Below, in pieces: positions 6,670 through 13,753 of a stretch of DNA of 15,880 nucleotides. The notes below the pieces were generated by a model that saw only the letters and a program-made list of their open reading frames with translations, had not been told where the DNA came from and searched no databases. Within the stretch, counting starts at the first letter, position 1. Every line of letters starts with the position of its first letter. The DNA lies in NCBI GenBank assembly GCA_965372385.1, contig CBDVCD010000051.1:1-15880 (forward strand), in the 5' to 3' direction. This stretch comes from JASJBU01 sp965372385 (GTDB lineage: Bacteria; Pseudomonadota; Gammaproteobacteria; Chromatiales; Chromatiaceae). A program made the translations under genes and the position numbers.

Positions 6670-7245
6670 TCAATGATTTACCGTTGGCTGTGGTTGCGAT
6701 AACACCGGTGTCTGTGCTTTGACCGCGCCTGATTCATAAGTGACCATTCTTACCTTATACATAATGGACGGCAGATATTTCCCACTGAGCACCCCCCACA
6801 GATTACTTAAATCGTGCATGTTCAAATTTTCGATATCCAATATCAACTTATCGATATTTTTGTCCAGTCCCGGTGTGCTCTGATGATCGAAAACGGGTTG
6901 ACTCTGAAAGAAACTAATCGTATTTGAGATGAACTTCAGACCCTCTCGATAGTTGTTGCCGGCAAAACAGCTGGCAAACATCAGATAGAGGTTGAAGAAG
7001 ACTGGCTGGGCATTGGTTACAGTGCGCATTGCACCAACATTGACTGCTTTCTTCGGATGATAGGGCACAGTGTCTTTCTCTATGTTGACCAGAGATACGA
7101 CGATCTTGTTATTGACATGTGTTGCAACACTTCCATCCTGCTCCAGTATATTGGAGATAACCACGAGATCTTCATTGAGATCAAAGGTTCGTTTGAGGTA
7201 CTGATTCAGCTCACCTGCAATATGATTGATTGCGGCATCTATCAT
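6670..7245 (-). CDS. DUF4255/Pvc16-like tail terminator protein
   Basis: A 191-residue protein of the Pvc16/Afp16 N-terminal (DUF4255) family, which caps the distal end of the tube and sheath and fixes particle length. The pattern is clear: MIDAAINHIAGELNQYLKR at the start, VVSLVNIEKD at residues ~49-58, PVFFNLYLMFASCFAGNNYR at ~81-100, then LKFISNTISFFQSQPVFDH and LNNLWG-like LSNLWGVLSGKYLPSIMYKV near the end. It is shorter than Afp16/Pvc16, lacking most of their C-terminal part, and ends in a Pro/Gln-rich tail. It is the first gene of the operon and is preceded by 438 non-coding bases that probably hold the promoter. GGA seven bases before the ATG is the only ribosome site visible. The 289-residue unknown follows after 16 bases. 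Confidence 0.92.
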   Translation of the reverse strand: MIDAAINHIAGELNQYLKRTFDLNEDLVVISNILEQDGSVATHVNNKIVVSLVNIEKDTVPYHPKKAVNVGAMRTVTNAQPVFFNLYLMFASCFAGNNYREGLKFISNTISFFQSQPVFDHQSTPGLDKNIDKLILDIENLNMHDLSNLWGVLSGKYLPSIMYKVRMVTYESGAVKAQTPVLSQPQPTVNH

Positions 7246-7683
7246 TGCCTAATCCATGCTTGACAAAATTAGCTTAAAAAATGATTGTGTTCGTTCGAGG
7301 GGTTGAGACCTTGTCACGGTTAATCCATCGTGTTGCAAATTATTCCATACTGACCGGTTAATCATCATTTCCAGTGGTTGACATACCCAACCTTAACTAT
7401 TAGTACTTCCTTATATTTCTAAGGAGCGGAATTCTGAAATGGTTTAACCTGACAATCGTATTGTAGATACATTGCGATAAAATATACGACATATTTTCTT
7501 AAATACAAGTAAATAAAGATAGATTCTGTAGTTCAACTCATCTGATGAACAAACAGTCAGTTTTGCGGGCAACATCACATAAGTTATGCTAAGAAAAGAG
7601 CCATCGAATATATCCGCGTTTAATGGCGATGTACCTGGTTGGCGAGTCAGCATCAGTGGCAGCTCAACTAGCGTAAAAAATAT
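7246..7683. other. Intergenic region: leader and control region of the eCIS operon
   Basis: These 438 bases hold no convincing gene. They are visibly richer in A+T than both flanks, especially 7470-7530. Two small inverted repeats lie in what would be the operon leader: GGTTG/CAACC at 7376-7392 and CCTTA/TAAGG at 7409-7424. A 69-codon minus-strand frame at 7444-7653 has neither a ribosome site nor any recognisable domain. The 3' end of the binding-protein gene abuts the region; a run of six Ts follows its stop in the transcript, but no strong hairpin precedes it, so no clear intrinsic terminator is seen. Confidence 0.7.
7481..7508 (-). promoter_or_regulatory. Candidate sigma70 promoter for the eCIS operon
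   Basis: On the minus strand TTGTAT (plus positions 7508-7503) and TATATT (7486-7481) are separated by 16 bases. They lie in the most AT-rich part of the gap, and would give a leader of about 230 nt before the DUF4255 start. AT-rich DNA produces such matches by chance, so this is only a candidate. Confidence 0.3.
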
Positions 7684-8859
7684 TCAGTTCAGCGATTCCC
7701 AGTCAGAGGCGACCACCCTCTCTCCTTCGATACGCGTCAACCAGACATGGTGACTGCCCTGATGTTCTGCTTCACTGAAGCTGATACCGACTCCGATACC
7801 AATGTCCAGGTCCTGGCAGGTTTCGATGGCGTCTATCAGCAACTCCCGGTTGACTCCGGGCCCTGCTCTGCGAATTGCTTCTACGACAATGCTCCCCACT
7901 AAGTACCCCTCAAATGAAACATAATCTCCACCCCCATCACCATCACTCTGCACCAGCGCCTGCCGGTACGCGGCGATAGCGGGTAAATTATCATTTAAGG
8001 GCGGTACAACCTGACTGACATAAACATTCTCACAGCAGCCGTTGAGCTCTTGAGCAAGGGCATCAGCGCCAACGAATGAAATATTAAAGAACAGGGTATC
8101 GGGTAGCATCTTATGGGCCTGGCGAATGAATCTTGCGGCTGGTCCATAAGTCCCAACAATCACTACCGCAAGCGGCGCATGCTTAGCGGTAACAATCTCA
8201 ACCAACGCCTCCTCCACATTTAGCGTATTTCTGGGATATCGACCATGGATGAGCTTGTCTGTATGGGTAAAACCGTACGTTTTAAGCGCTTTAATAGCTC
8301 CTTGGTAACCCGCATCACCATAACTATCGTCCTGGGTAAAAAATGCAATCTGTTCAGCGTGAATACCCTGCACCAGCAGTGCTTCAATGATTGAAGCCAT
8401 CTCCTCCTCATAGCTGGCCCTGAAGTTGACGATGTAATGGTCAGGAGGCCGTTTACGTAAAAGTTTTGCACCTGTGAATGCACCAATCAGGGGGACATTG
8501 TGTCTTACTGACATGGGCACAGTCACCTCGGCAGTTGGGGTACCCACATTGCCAACTACCGCTAAAACCTCATGGTCATCGATGAGTGCTTGCATCTGAC
8601 GGCGTGCACTGTTGGGGTGGTAGCCATCATCCAGGGCGACAAACTCGATTTTCCGCCCGAATATACCGCCTGCTGCGTTGACCTCTGTGAAATAGGCCAG
8701 CATACCCTTGACCATCGCTTGCCCTAATGCCTTCGCGGGTCCACTAAGCGCGGTGGTGGTCCCCAGGCGAATAGGCACCGGCTCTGCATGCCCGGTCTGT
8801 AGTATTGAGCATAGAAATATGGCTAGACCAATAATCTTTAAATGCGTCACGCAGTTCAT
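7684..8859 (-). CDS. Periplasmic type I binding protein (LivJ-like, Peripla_BP_6), orphan
   Basis: A 391-residue secreted solute-binding protein of the branched-chain amino acid/amide ABC transporter class. Residues 1-25 are a signal peptide (hydrophobic LKIIGLAIFLCSIL, cleavage after TGHA). The mature part starts PIRLGTTTALSGPAKALGQA, followed by NAAGGIFGRKIEFVALDDGY and AVVGNVGTPTAEVTVP, the standard first lobe and ligand-cleft region; YHPNSARRQMQALID is also typical. I chose the ATG at 8859: longer in-frame starts exist (ATG 8910, TTG 8931), but they would put a charged stretch before the signal peptide, and the best promoter match lies between them and this ATG. No permease or ATPase gene is adjacent, so it may not serve an ABC importer. 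It is transcribed divergently from a Cache-pLGIC gene, which suggests it could present a ligand to that receptor. The ligand cannot be told; amino acids, amides or aromatic acids are typical. Confidence 0.9.
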   Translation of the reverse strand: MNCVTHLKIIGLAIFLCSILQTGHAEPVPIRLGTTTALSGPAKALGQAMVKGMLAYFTEVNAAGGIFGRKIEFVALDDGYHPNSARRQMQALIDDHEVLAVVGNVGTPTAEVTVPMSVRHNVPLIGAFTGAKLLRKRPPDHYIVNFRASYEEEMASIIEALLVQGIHAEQIAFFTQDDSYGDAGYQGAIKALKTYGFTHTDKLIHGRYPRNTLNVEEALVEIVTAKHAPLAVVIVGTYGPAARFIRQAHKMLPDTLFFNISFVGADALAQELNGCCENVYVSQVVPPLNDNLPAIAAYRQALVQSDGDGGGDYVSFEGYLVGSIVVEAIRRAGPGVNRELLIDAIETCQDLDIGIGVGISFSEAEHQGSHHVWLTRIEGERVVASDWESLN

Positions 8860-8892
8860 GCTGTCTTCTTGTATCCTTGGCCTTCGTTTTCT

Positions 8893-8922
8893 ATCATAGA
8901 CATTAGCCATTATCCAGGACAA
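8893..8922 (-). promoter_or_regulatory. Candidate promoter of the binding-protein gene
   Basis: On the minus strand TTGTCC (plus positions 8922-8917) and TATGAT (8898-8893) are 18 bases apart, giving a leader of roughly 27 nt to the ATG at 8859. The -10 matches the consensus at five of six positions. It lies in the 92-base gap shared with the divergent channel gene, so a regulator bound here could act on both. A matching plus-strand promoter was not obvious. Confidence 0.4.
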
Positions 8923-8951
8923 CCTAGACAAAGCTCATAAAAGAAAAAACT

Positions 8952-11081
8952 GTGCTAGCGCAAGTGCAATGGAAGTTTGTCTTTTTTGTCCTCCTGACCC
9001 TCGCATCATTACTGTGGGCAGTCTTTTCCACCCATACCTTTTATCAGCACATCACCAATGAACGTCATGAGTCTGCCCAGCATGCTCAGGAAGAGACCCG
9101 CATGCTCGTCGACGATATCGAACAGGCACTGGCCCCTTTGCCTTTATCAGCAATGGCACTTGCCAAAGCATTGGGCGAGGGAGAGTGGACCACGGATCAA
9201 GTTGAAGCACGCCTGAAGAGCACCCTCCTAAAGCAACCCAATCTATTTGGCGTGGGTGTAGCGTTCAAACCCTATGCATTCGATAGGGATGTACGTCTAT
9301 ATGCCCCCTATTTAATACGCCAAGACCGTATGATTCGGCGTATTGATATTGCGGATCATTACGACTACACAGAAAAGCAATATCAGTGGTATCAAGCGGC
9401 GTTACAAACCGCACCTCACTGGAACAACCTTTACCTCGGCCAGGTCAGCCAGACCTGGTTGGTCGAATATCTCGTTCCCGTGATTCATGAGGGAAAACCC
9501 GTCGGATTGGTGTTTATCAATTATGCACTGGATTCACTTCAAAAACGGATCAATTTAACTGATCTAGGTGAGCGTGGCTATAGTTTTATCGTTGATGATT
9601 CCGGGCGTCTCGTTGACTATCCTATTGTCGAGAAGGTATACGAGAAAGCCAGAATATCGGACATGCCCGGATTTCAAAGTCCTCACCTGAAAGGCGTCAT
9701 TCAGCAGATTCAGAAGCGGGTGCAGGGCCAAACCAATTACCTGAGCGATATCACTCACAAGATGTCACGGTTATATTACGCACCGGTGCCTGGTACGGAG
9801 CTATCTGTTCTGACGGTGTTCGAGCAACGATCGATACTACCCGAAGATCCACCTCGTAAAAAGGAGCTGATGCAGCTACTGATGGCTTGGTGCCTATTTT
9901 TATTGCTACTGATAACAACATTCCTTATTGGTCAAAAAAATCTTAGCGTGTATCGCTATGGACATGCTGCCCTTCTCGCCACCTTGGTAATAACATCCGG
10001 AATTGCCGCACTATGGTATATCTCGTTGCACGAAGAAAGCGACGCGAGTCAGAATGTCACGCCCATTGCCAACCATGCGGACCTAGACAACTTTATGCGC
10101 AGCTATACCAGCGATAGTCTATTGAACCGAGGTGAGCCCCCTTTGTATGTTCCCACTGGCGTGTTTATCCAATCCGTTGAGTTTTCCTCAGCCAATAATG
10201 TCATATTAACTGGTTACATCTGGCAGCGATATCACAGCAGTCACCATAAAGACCTGTCACGGGGAGTCGTGATGCCGGAATCCGAGGCACTGGAAATCGA
10301 AGAATCCTACCGACGGAAAGAAAAGGGTAGCGAACTGATAGGCTGGTACTTTCGTGTTACCTTACGGCAGAATTTCGACTATAGCCGTTACCCTTTGGAT
10401 CGACAATTGGTATGGATAAGGCTATGGCACAAAGATTTTGATCGTAATGTTGTCCTGGTGCCAGATCTTGGCGCCTATGATCAGTTAAACCCGCATTGGT
10501 TACCGGGCATGGAAAAAGATTTTGTGATCTCCGGCTGGACACTTTGGCGAAGTTTCTTTAACTATCACCATAACAGCTATAACACCAATTTTGGTATCGA
10601 AAACTATGTGGGTCAAAACAAATTCCCCGAACTCTATTTCAATATTGGTCTAAGGCGTGATTTTTTCGACCCTTTTGTATCACAGCTGGCGCCGATGGTT
10701 GTGGTTCTGCTCATGCTGTTCGCTGTACTGGTAACCAGCTCAAGTGATGAAAACCGCAATGCCCTGCTCGGCTTCAACACGTCAGGGGTTCTCGCATCCA
10801 GTTCCGCTTTATTCTTTGTTGTCCTGCTGTCACATATTGATTTACGCAGCACTATATCCGCAAAAGAGATCATCTATCTCGAGGACTTCTACTTCATAAC
10901 CTACCTATCCCTGCTTTTAGTAAGCATCAATTCCATATTATTCAGCTGGGGTATTCGCTTCCCTGTGATAAACAACATTTCGTTGATCCAGCACCGTGAC
11001 AATTTGATACCCAAGCTGCTCTTCTGGCCAATGGTATCGGGACAATTACTTGTGTTAACTTTGATCTCCTTGTACCCATGA
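8952..11081 (+). CDS. Double-Cache sensor fused to a pentameric ligand-gated ion channel (Pro-loop receptor)
   Basis: A 709-residue inner-membrane protein in two parts. Residues 8-28 are a membrane helix, and ~35-300 a periplasmic double-Cache-like sensor; FGVGVAFKPYAFDRD, PHWNNLYLGQVSQTWLVEYL and GYSFIVDDSGRLVDYP are typical. Two more helices follow (~306-327 and 338-358), which return the chain to the periplasm. From ~365 it reads as a complete prokaryotic Cys-loop-type channel. The beta-sandwich domain has candidate aromatic-box residues (W424, W465, W529) and the Pro-loop FDYSRYPLDRQLVWI with P481 and D483; the disulfide cysteines are absent, as in bacterial members. Pre-M1 is LRRDFFDP, M1 ~573-595 has P581, the pore helix M2 is ~603-627, M3 ~643-667 and M4 ~687-707. 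Asp599 and Glu600 at the inner mouth suggest cation selectivity. The start is GTG at 8952 (GTG 8964 also possible), with a poor ribosome site. Known pLGICs are ~310-340 residues, so this is double length. The channel call is strong; the Cache call is good. Confidence 0.87.
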   Translation: MLAQVQWKFVFFVLLTLASLLWAVFSTHTFYQHITNERHESAQHAQEETRMLVDDIEQALAPLPLSAMALAKALGEGEWTTDQVEARLKSTLLKQPNLFGVGVAFKPYAFDRDVRLYAPYLIRQDRMIRRIDIADHYDYTEKQYQWYQAALQTAPHWNNLYLGQVSQTWLVEYLVPVIHEGKPVGLVFINYALDSLQKRINLTDLGERGYSFIVDDSGRLVDYPIVEKVYEKARISDMPGFQSPHLKGVIQQIQKRVQGQTNYLSDITHKMSRLYYAPVPGTELSVLTVFEQRSILPEDPPRKKELMQLLMAWCLFLLLLITTFLIGQKNLSVYRYGHAALLATLVITSGIAALWYISLHEESDASQNVTPIANHADLDNFMRSYTSDSLLNRGEPPLYVPTGVFIQSVEFSSANNVILTGYIWQRYHSSHHKDLSRGVVMPESEALEIEESYRRKEKGSELIGWYFRVTLRQNFDYSRYPLDRQLVWIRLWHKDFDRNVVLVPDLGAYDQLNPHWLPGMEKDFVISGWTLWRSFFNYHHNSYNTNFGIENYVGQNKFPELYFNIGLRRDFFDPFVSQLAPMVVVLLMLFAVLVTSSSDENRNALLGFNTSGVLASSSALFFVVLLSHIDLRSTISAKEIIYLEDFYFITYLSLLLVSINSILFSWGIRFPVINNISLIQHRDNLIPKLLFWPMVSGQLLVLTLISLYP

Positions 11082-11182
11082 AATGGCTGACTTCTGGGTC
11101 GTCCATTCTTTTCCTGTTCGGTCTGCATATGGATAGCGCGGTGGTCATGGAGATAACCATACCTGCTGGATAGGGTCTCGGT

Positions 11183-11188
11183 TATAAT
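11183..11188 (+). promoter_or_regulatory. Probable -10 element of the thrC promoter
   Basis: A perfect TATAAT lies 33 bases before the thrC start, giving a predicted leader of about 27 nt. No good -35 is found 16-18 bases upstream (the best are ATACCT and TACCTG-like). The base three before the hexamer is not T, so it is only half of an extended -10. It would make thrC independent of the upstream channel gene. Confidence 0.5.
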
Positions 11189-11221
11189 CCCCTAACTCCA
11201 CAATGAGATAACAGCCTTGAC

Positions 11222-12691
11222 ATGAATTTCATCGAAACCCGCGGCAATGATGGAGAGCACCCAGCGGAAGTCAGTTTCTCCACGGCGATCCTGCAACCCA
11301 TGGCCTCTTTTGGCGGGCTCTATGTCCCCGAATACTTACCCAAACTGGGCGACGATTTCCTGCGGAACCACCTGGATGCCGACTACAAGCAGCTTGCACG
11401 GGATCTGCTGGCGGCATTTGAGCTGGATATCGAGCAGAGTGTCATCGAGCAGGCCCTGGCCCTCTACGACCAGTTCGATGATCCGACCAATCCGGCTCCC
11501 CTGGTTCAGGTTGATGACGACCTGTTTGTCAGCGAGCTCTACCACGGTCCGACCCGGGCATTCAAGGATATGGCCCTGCAGCCCTTTGGCGTTCTGCTCT
11601 CCACGCTGGCGCAGCAGCGCAATGAGCAGTATCTGATCATGGCAGCCACCAGCGGCGATACCGGCCCCGCCGCCCTGGAGACCTTTAAAAACCGCGCCAA
11701 TGTGCAGGTCGCCTGCCTCTATCCGGAGGGTGGTACCTCGGATGTTCAACGCCTGCAGATGGTGACTGAAGATGGCGCCAATCTGAAGGTGATCGGCATC
11801 CGGGGGGATTTCGACGACGCCCAAACGGCCCTGAAACTGCTGCTCGGCTCCCCCTCCTTCCGGAGCAAGCTGAAACAGCAACATATCGACCTGTCGGCGG
11901 CCAACTCGGTCAATTTCGGACGCATCATCTTTCAGCTCATCTACCACATCCACAGCTATCTGGAACTGGTGCGTCAGGGGGCCATAGATCTGGGGGACAA
12001 GGTCTATCTGGATGTGCCCAGCGGCAACTTCGGCAACGCCCTGGGGGGCTACTACGCCATGCGGATGGGGCTGCCGGTGGAGAAGATCCTGGTCGCTTCC
12101 AACCGTAACAATGTGTTGACCCAGCTGATCAACAACGGCTGCTACGACCTGCGTGAGCGTTCCGTCATCGCCACCACCTCACCGGCCATGGATATCCTCA
12201 AATCCTCCAATATCGAGCGAATACTCTACGACCTGTTCGGCGCGAAACGCACCAAGGAACTCATGCGGCAACTGGACCAAGATAAATTTTACCCGTTGAC
12301 CAGCGATGAACAGGCCCGACTGCGGCAGTTCTTCGCCGCCGATTTCTGTGACGACGAGGAGGGCAAGCGCTACATCAAGACGGCATTTGCCAAAGGCTAT
12401 CTGATGGACCCACACACAGCCACCTGCTTCAAGGCCTTCGAGACCTGCCGGGAAAAGCCCCTCAAGACCATCGTCTACTCCACCGCCGAGTGGACCAAGT
12501 TCTCCCCCACCATCGCCAACGCCCTGACCGGCGAACAGGATGCCCACGACATCGATGCGCTGAACTCCATCGCCCGGGAGGCGAATACCCGCATCCCCGA
12601 ACGCATCCAGGCGCTGTTTGACCTGCCCGTGGTGCAGACAACCGTCATCGACAAACAGGACATAGAGCAAACGGTGTTGGACTTTCTCTAA
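11222..12691 (+). CDS. thrC: Threonine synthase
   Basis: Converts O-phospho-L-homoserine and water into L-threonine and phosphate with pyridoxal phosphate; last step of threonine synthesis, in the cytosol. The 489 residues match the long E. coli/yeast-like class. The N-terminus has VSFSTAILQPMASFGGLYVP; the cofactor lysine is K115 in HGPTRAFKDMALQPFG; the phosphate-binding loop is ATSGDTGPA at ~142-150; DVPSGNFGNALGGYYA and ASNRNNVLTQ follow in the second half, and HTATCFKAFE and STAEWTKFSPTIANAL near the end. All key elements are intact. A weak ribosome site precedes the ATG at 11222. The gene stands alone: hom and thrB are not adjacent in this window. Its high G+C, compared with the eCIS genes and the lipoprotein genes, is what a core gene would show, and marks it as likely backbone. 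Confidence 0.97.
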   Translation: MNFIETRGNDGEHPAEVSFSTAILQPMASFGGLYVPEYLPKLGDDFLRNHLDADYKQLARDLLAAFELDIEQSVIEQALALYDQFDDPTNPAPLVQVDDDLFVSELYHGPTRAFKDMALQPFGVLLSTLAQQRNEQYLIMAATSGDTGPAALETFKNRANVQVACLYPEGGTSDVQRLQMVTEDGANLKVIGIRGDFDDAQTALKLLLGSPSFRSKLKQQHIDLSAANSVNFGRIIFQLIYHIHSYLELVRQGAIDLGDKVYLDVPSGNFGNALGGYYAMRMGLPVEKILVASNRNNVLTQLINNGCYDLRERSVIATTSPAMDILKSSNIERILYDLFGAKRTKELMRQLDQDKFYPLTSDEQARLRQFFAADFCDDEEGKRYIKTAFAKGYLMDPHTATCFKAFETCREKPLKTIVYSTAEWTKFSPTIANALTGEQDAHDIDALNSIAREANTRIPERIQALFDLPVVQTTVIDKQDIEQTVLDFL

Positions 12692-12798
12692 CGCGGATTG
12701 ATTATGGTCTGAGGAGTGGGAACGGTTACTACCCGTATGTCGACATGTTTTGTTGCGGTTACTGCCTGACGGCAAGCGACAGTCCGAAGGAATAACCA

Positions 12799-13677
12799 AT
12801 GAAGCTTGCATTCTTTACCTTAATCTTACTTCTGAGCGCATGTGCTAGTGTGCAGGTTCAGGAAGACGCTGCAGGGATTGCTGAAGATGTCAGACAGGCA
12901 AAAAACATCATGCGGGTACATCAAGGCCCGATAAGAGTAATGAGCCTGAATCTTGCGCACGGCCGCAAAGATGCCCTGAATCAGTTGCTGGTTAGCACAA
13001 ATACTATCGGTAATAATCTCAAGGAAATTGCTCAGCTATTAAACCGCGAACATGTCGATGTCGTGGCCTTGCAGGAGGCTGACGGGCCTTCTCGATGGAG
13101 TGGAGGATTCGATCACGTGGCTCTGCTGGCCAACCAGGCGAGCTATCCCTGGTATGAACGGGCCAGTCACGCACAAAACTGGTTGTTTGATTACGGGACG
13201 GCCCTGATGTCTAGAACCCCGTTTACCCTGACTCAAAATCATACCTTTGATCCTTCGCCGCCAACCATGAATAAAGGCTTTCTGCTCGGGCAGATTGCCT
13301 GGCAGGAAGGGCAAAAAGAAAAGCGTCTCGTCGATATCATATCTGTGCACCTGGATTTCTCACGGCGCAAGGTGCGTGAACTGCAGATTAAGGAGATGGC
13401 GGAACTACTTGGCAAGCGCGAACACCCGATCATTATTCTAGGCGACTTTAATAGCGACTGGTTTTCTGATGCTTCAATCGTTCGAGCACTGGCGGATCGC
13501 GCTGGTTTGCAGGTGTACAGGCCTGATGCCATTGATCTGGGCACCTATAAAAATGGCAGGTATCGGTATGACTGGATCCTGATCTCTGACGAACTGGAGT
13601 TCCGTGAATACAAGGTATTGCCCGATGTGATCTCCGATCACCGAGCGGTAGTGGCAGAGATTGCTTTCAGGCGTTAA
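12799..13677 (+). CDS. EEP-fold (endonuclease/exonuclease/phosphatase) lipoprotein
   Basis: A 292-residue secreted phosphodiesterase or phosphatase of the EEP superfamily, which includes DNase I, exonuclease III, sphingomyelinases and inositol phosphatases. Residues 1-15 are a lipoprotein signal with lipobox LSAC (Cys15) and Ala at +2, which predicts the periplasmic face of the outer membrane. The catalytic set is complete: N51 in SLNLAHG, E93 in LQEAD, H184 in ISVHLDF, D216 and N218 in LGDFNSD, D258 in YDWIL, and D280-H281 in SDHRAVVAE. The substrate cannot be read off; phospholipid head groups, nucleic acid or sugar phosphates are possible. AAGGA seven bases before the ATG supports the start. 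A PLD-type lipoprotein with an almost identical lipobox region (LSACAS) follows 76 bases downstream, suggesting an operon with a joint envelope-lipid role. The family is firm, the substrate open. Confidence 0.93.
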   Translation: MKLAFFTLILLLSACASVQVQEDAAGIAEDVRQAKNIMRVHQGPIRVMSLNLAHGRKDALNQLLVSTNTIGNNLKEIAQLLNREHVDVVALQEADGPSRWSGGFDHVALLANQASYPWYERASHAQNWLFDYGTALMSRTPFTLTQNHTFDPSPPTMNKGFLLGQIAWQEGQKEKRLVDIISVHLDFSRRKVRELQIKEMAELLGKREHPIIILGDFNSDWFSDASIVRALADRAGLQVYRPDAIDLGTYKNGRYRYDWILISDELEFREYKVLPDVISDHRAVVAEIAFRR

Positions 13678-13753
13678 AGCTATTTCTCTAAGCGACTAAG
13701 GGTTAATATTCGTACGTGGGGAAATGCGCAGACATCGATAAACAGGGGATTTC

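Noticed and set aside
1..7245. Type VI secretion system or prophage as the identity of the tail genes
   Set aside because: A T6SS has a split TssB/TssC sheath and Hcp; here there is one FI-like sheath with DUF4255, LysM and DUF5908-type partners. No capsid, portal, terminase, integrase or lysis genes are visible to support a prophage.
7340..7355. Possible sigma54 promoter on the minus strand (TGGAATAATTTGCA)
   Set aside because: The GG and GC elements are two bases closer than the -24/-12 spacing requires.
7421..7446. AAGGAG followed by ATG on the plus strand as a small gene start
   Set aside because: The frame is ATG GTT TAA, only two codons long, and a leader peptide of that size cannot be supported.
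7444..7653. 69-codon minus-strand frame in the gap upstream of the eCIS operon
   Set aside because: No ribosome site, no recognisable domain, and AT-rich composition that makes such frames common; it also overlaps the best promoter candidate.
8859..8931. Longer N-terminus of the binding protein (TTG at 8931 or ATG at 8910)
   Set aside because: It would place a charged 17-24-residue stretch before a normal signal peptide and overlap the best promoter match; the ATG at 8859 gives a standard secreted protein.
11143..11163. Imperfect hairpin after the channel gene as a terminator
   Set aside because: The seven-pair stem has a bulged base and no T-run follows, so it does not meet the pattern of an intrinsic terminator.
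11336..12811. Long minus-strand frames (about 205 and 210 codons) antisense to thrC
   Set aside because: Shadows of the high-G+C thrC gene; their translations are low-complexity Gly/Val/Leu-rich and lack any family pattern, while thrC is fully intact.
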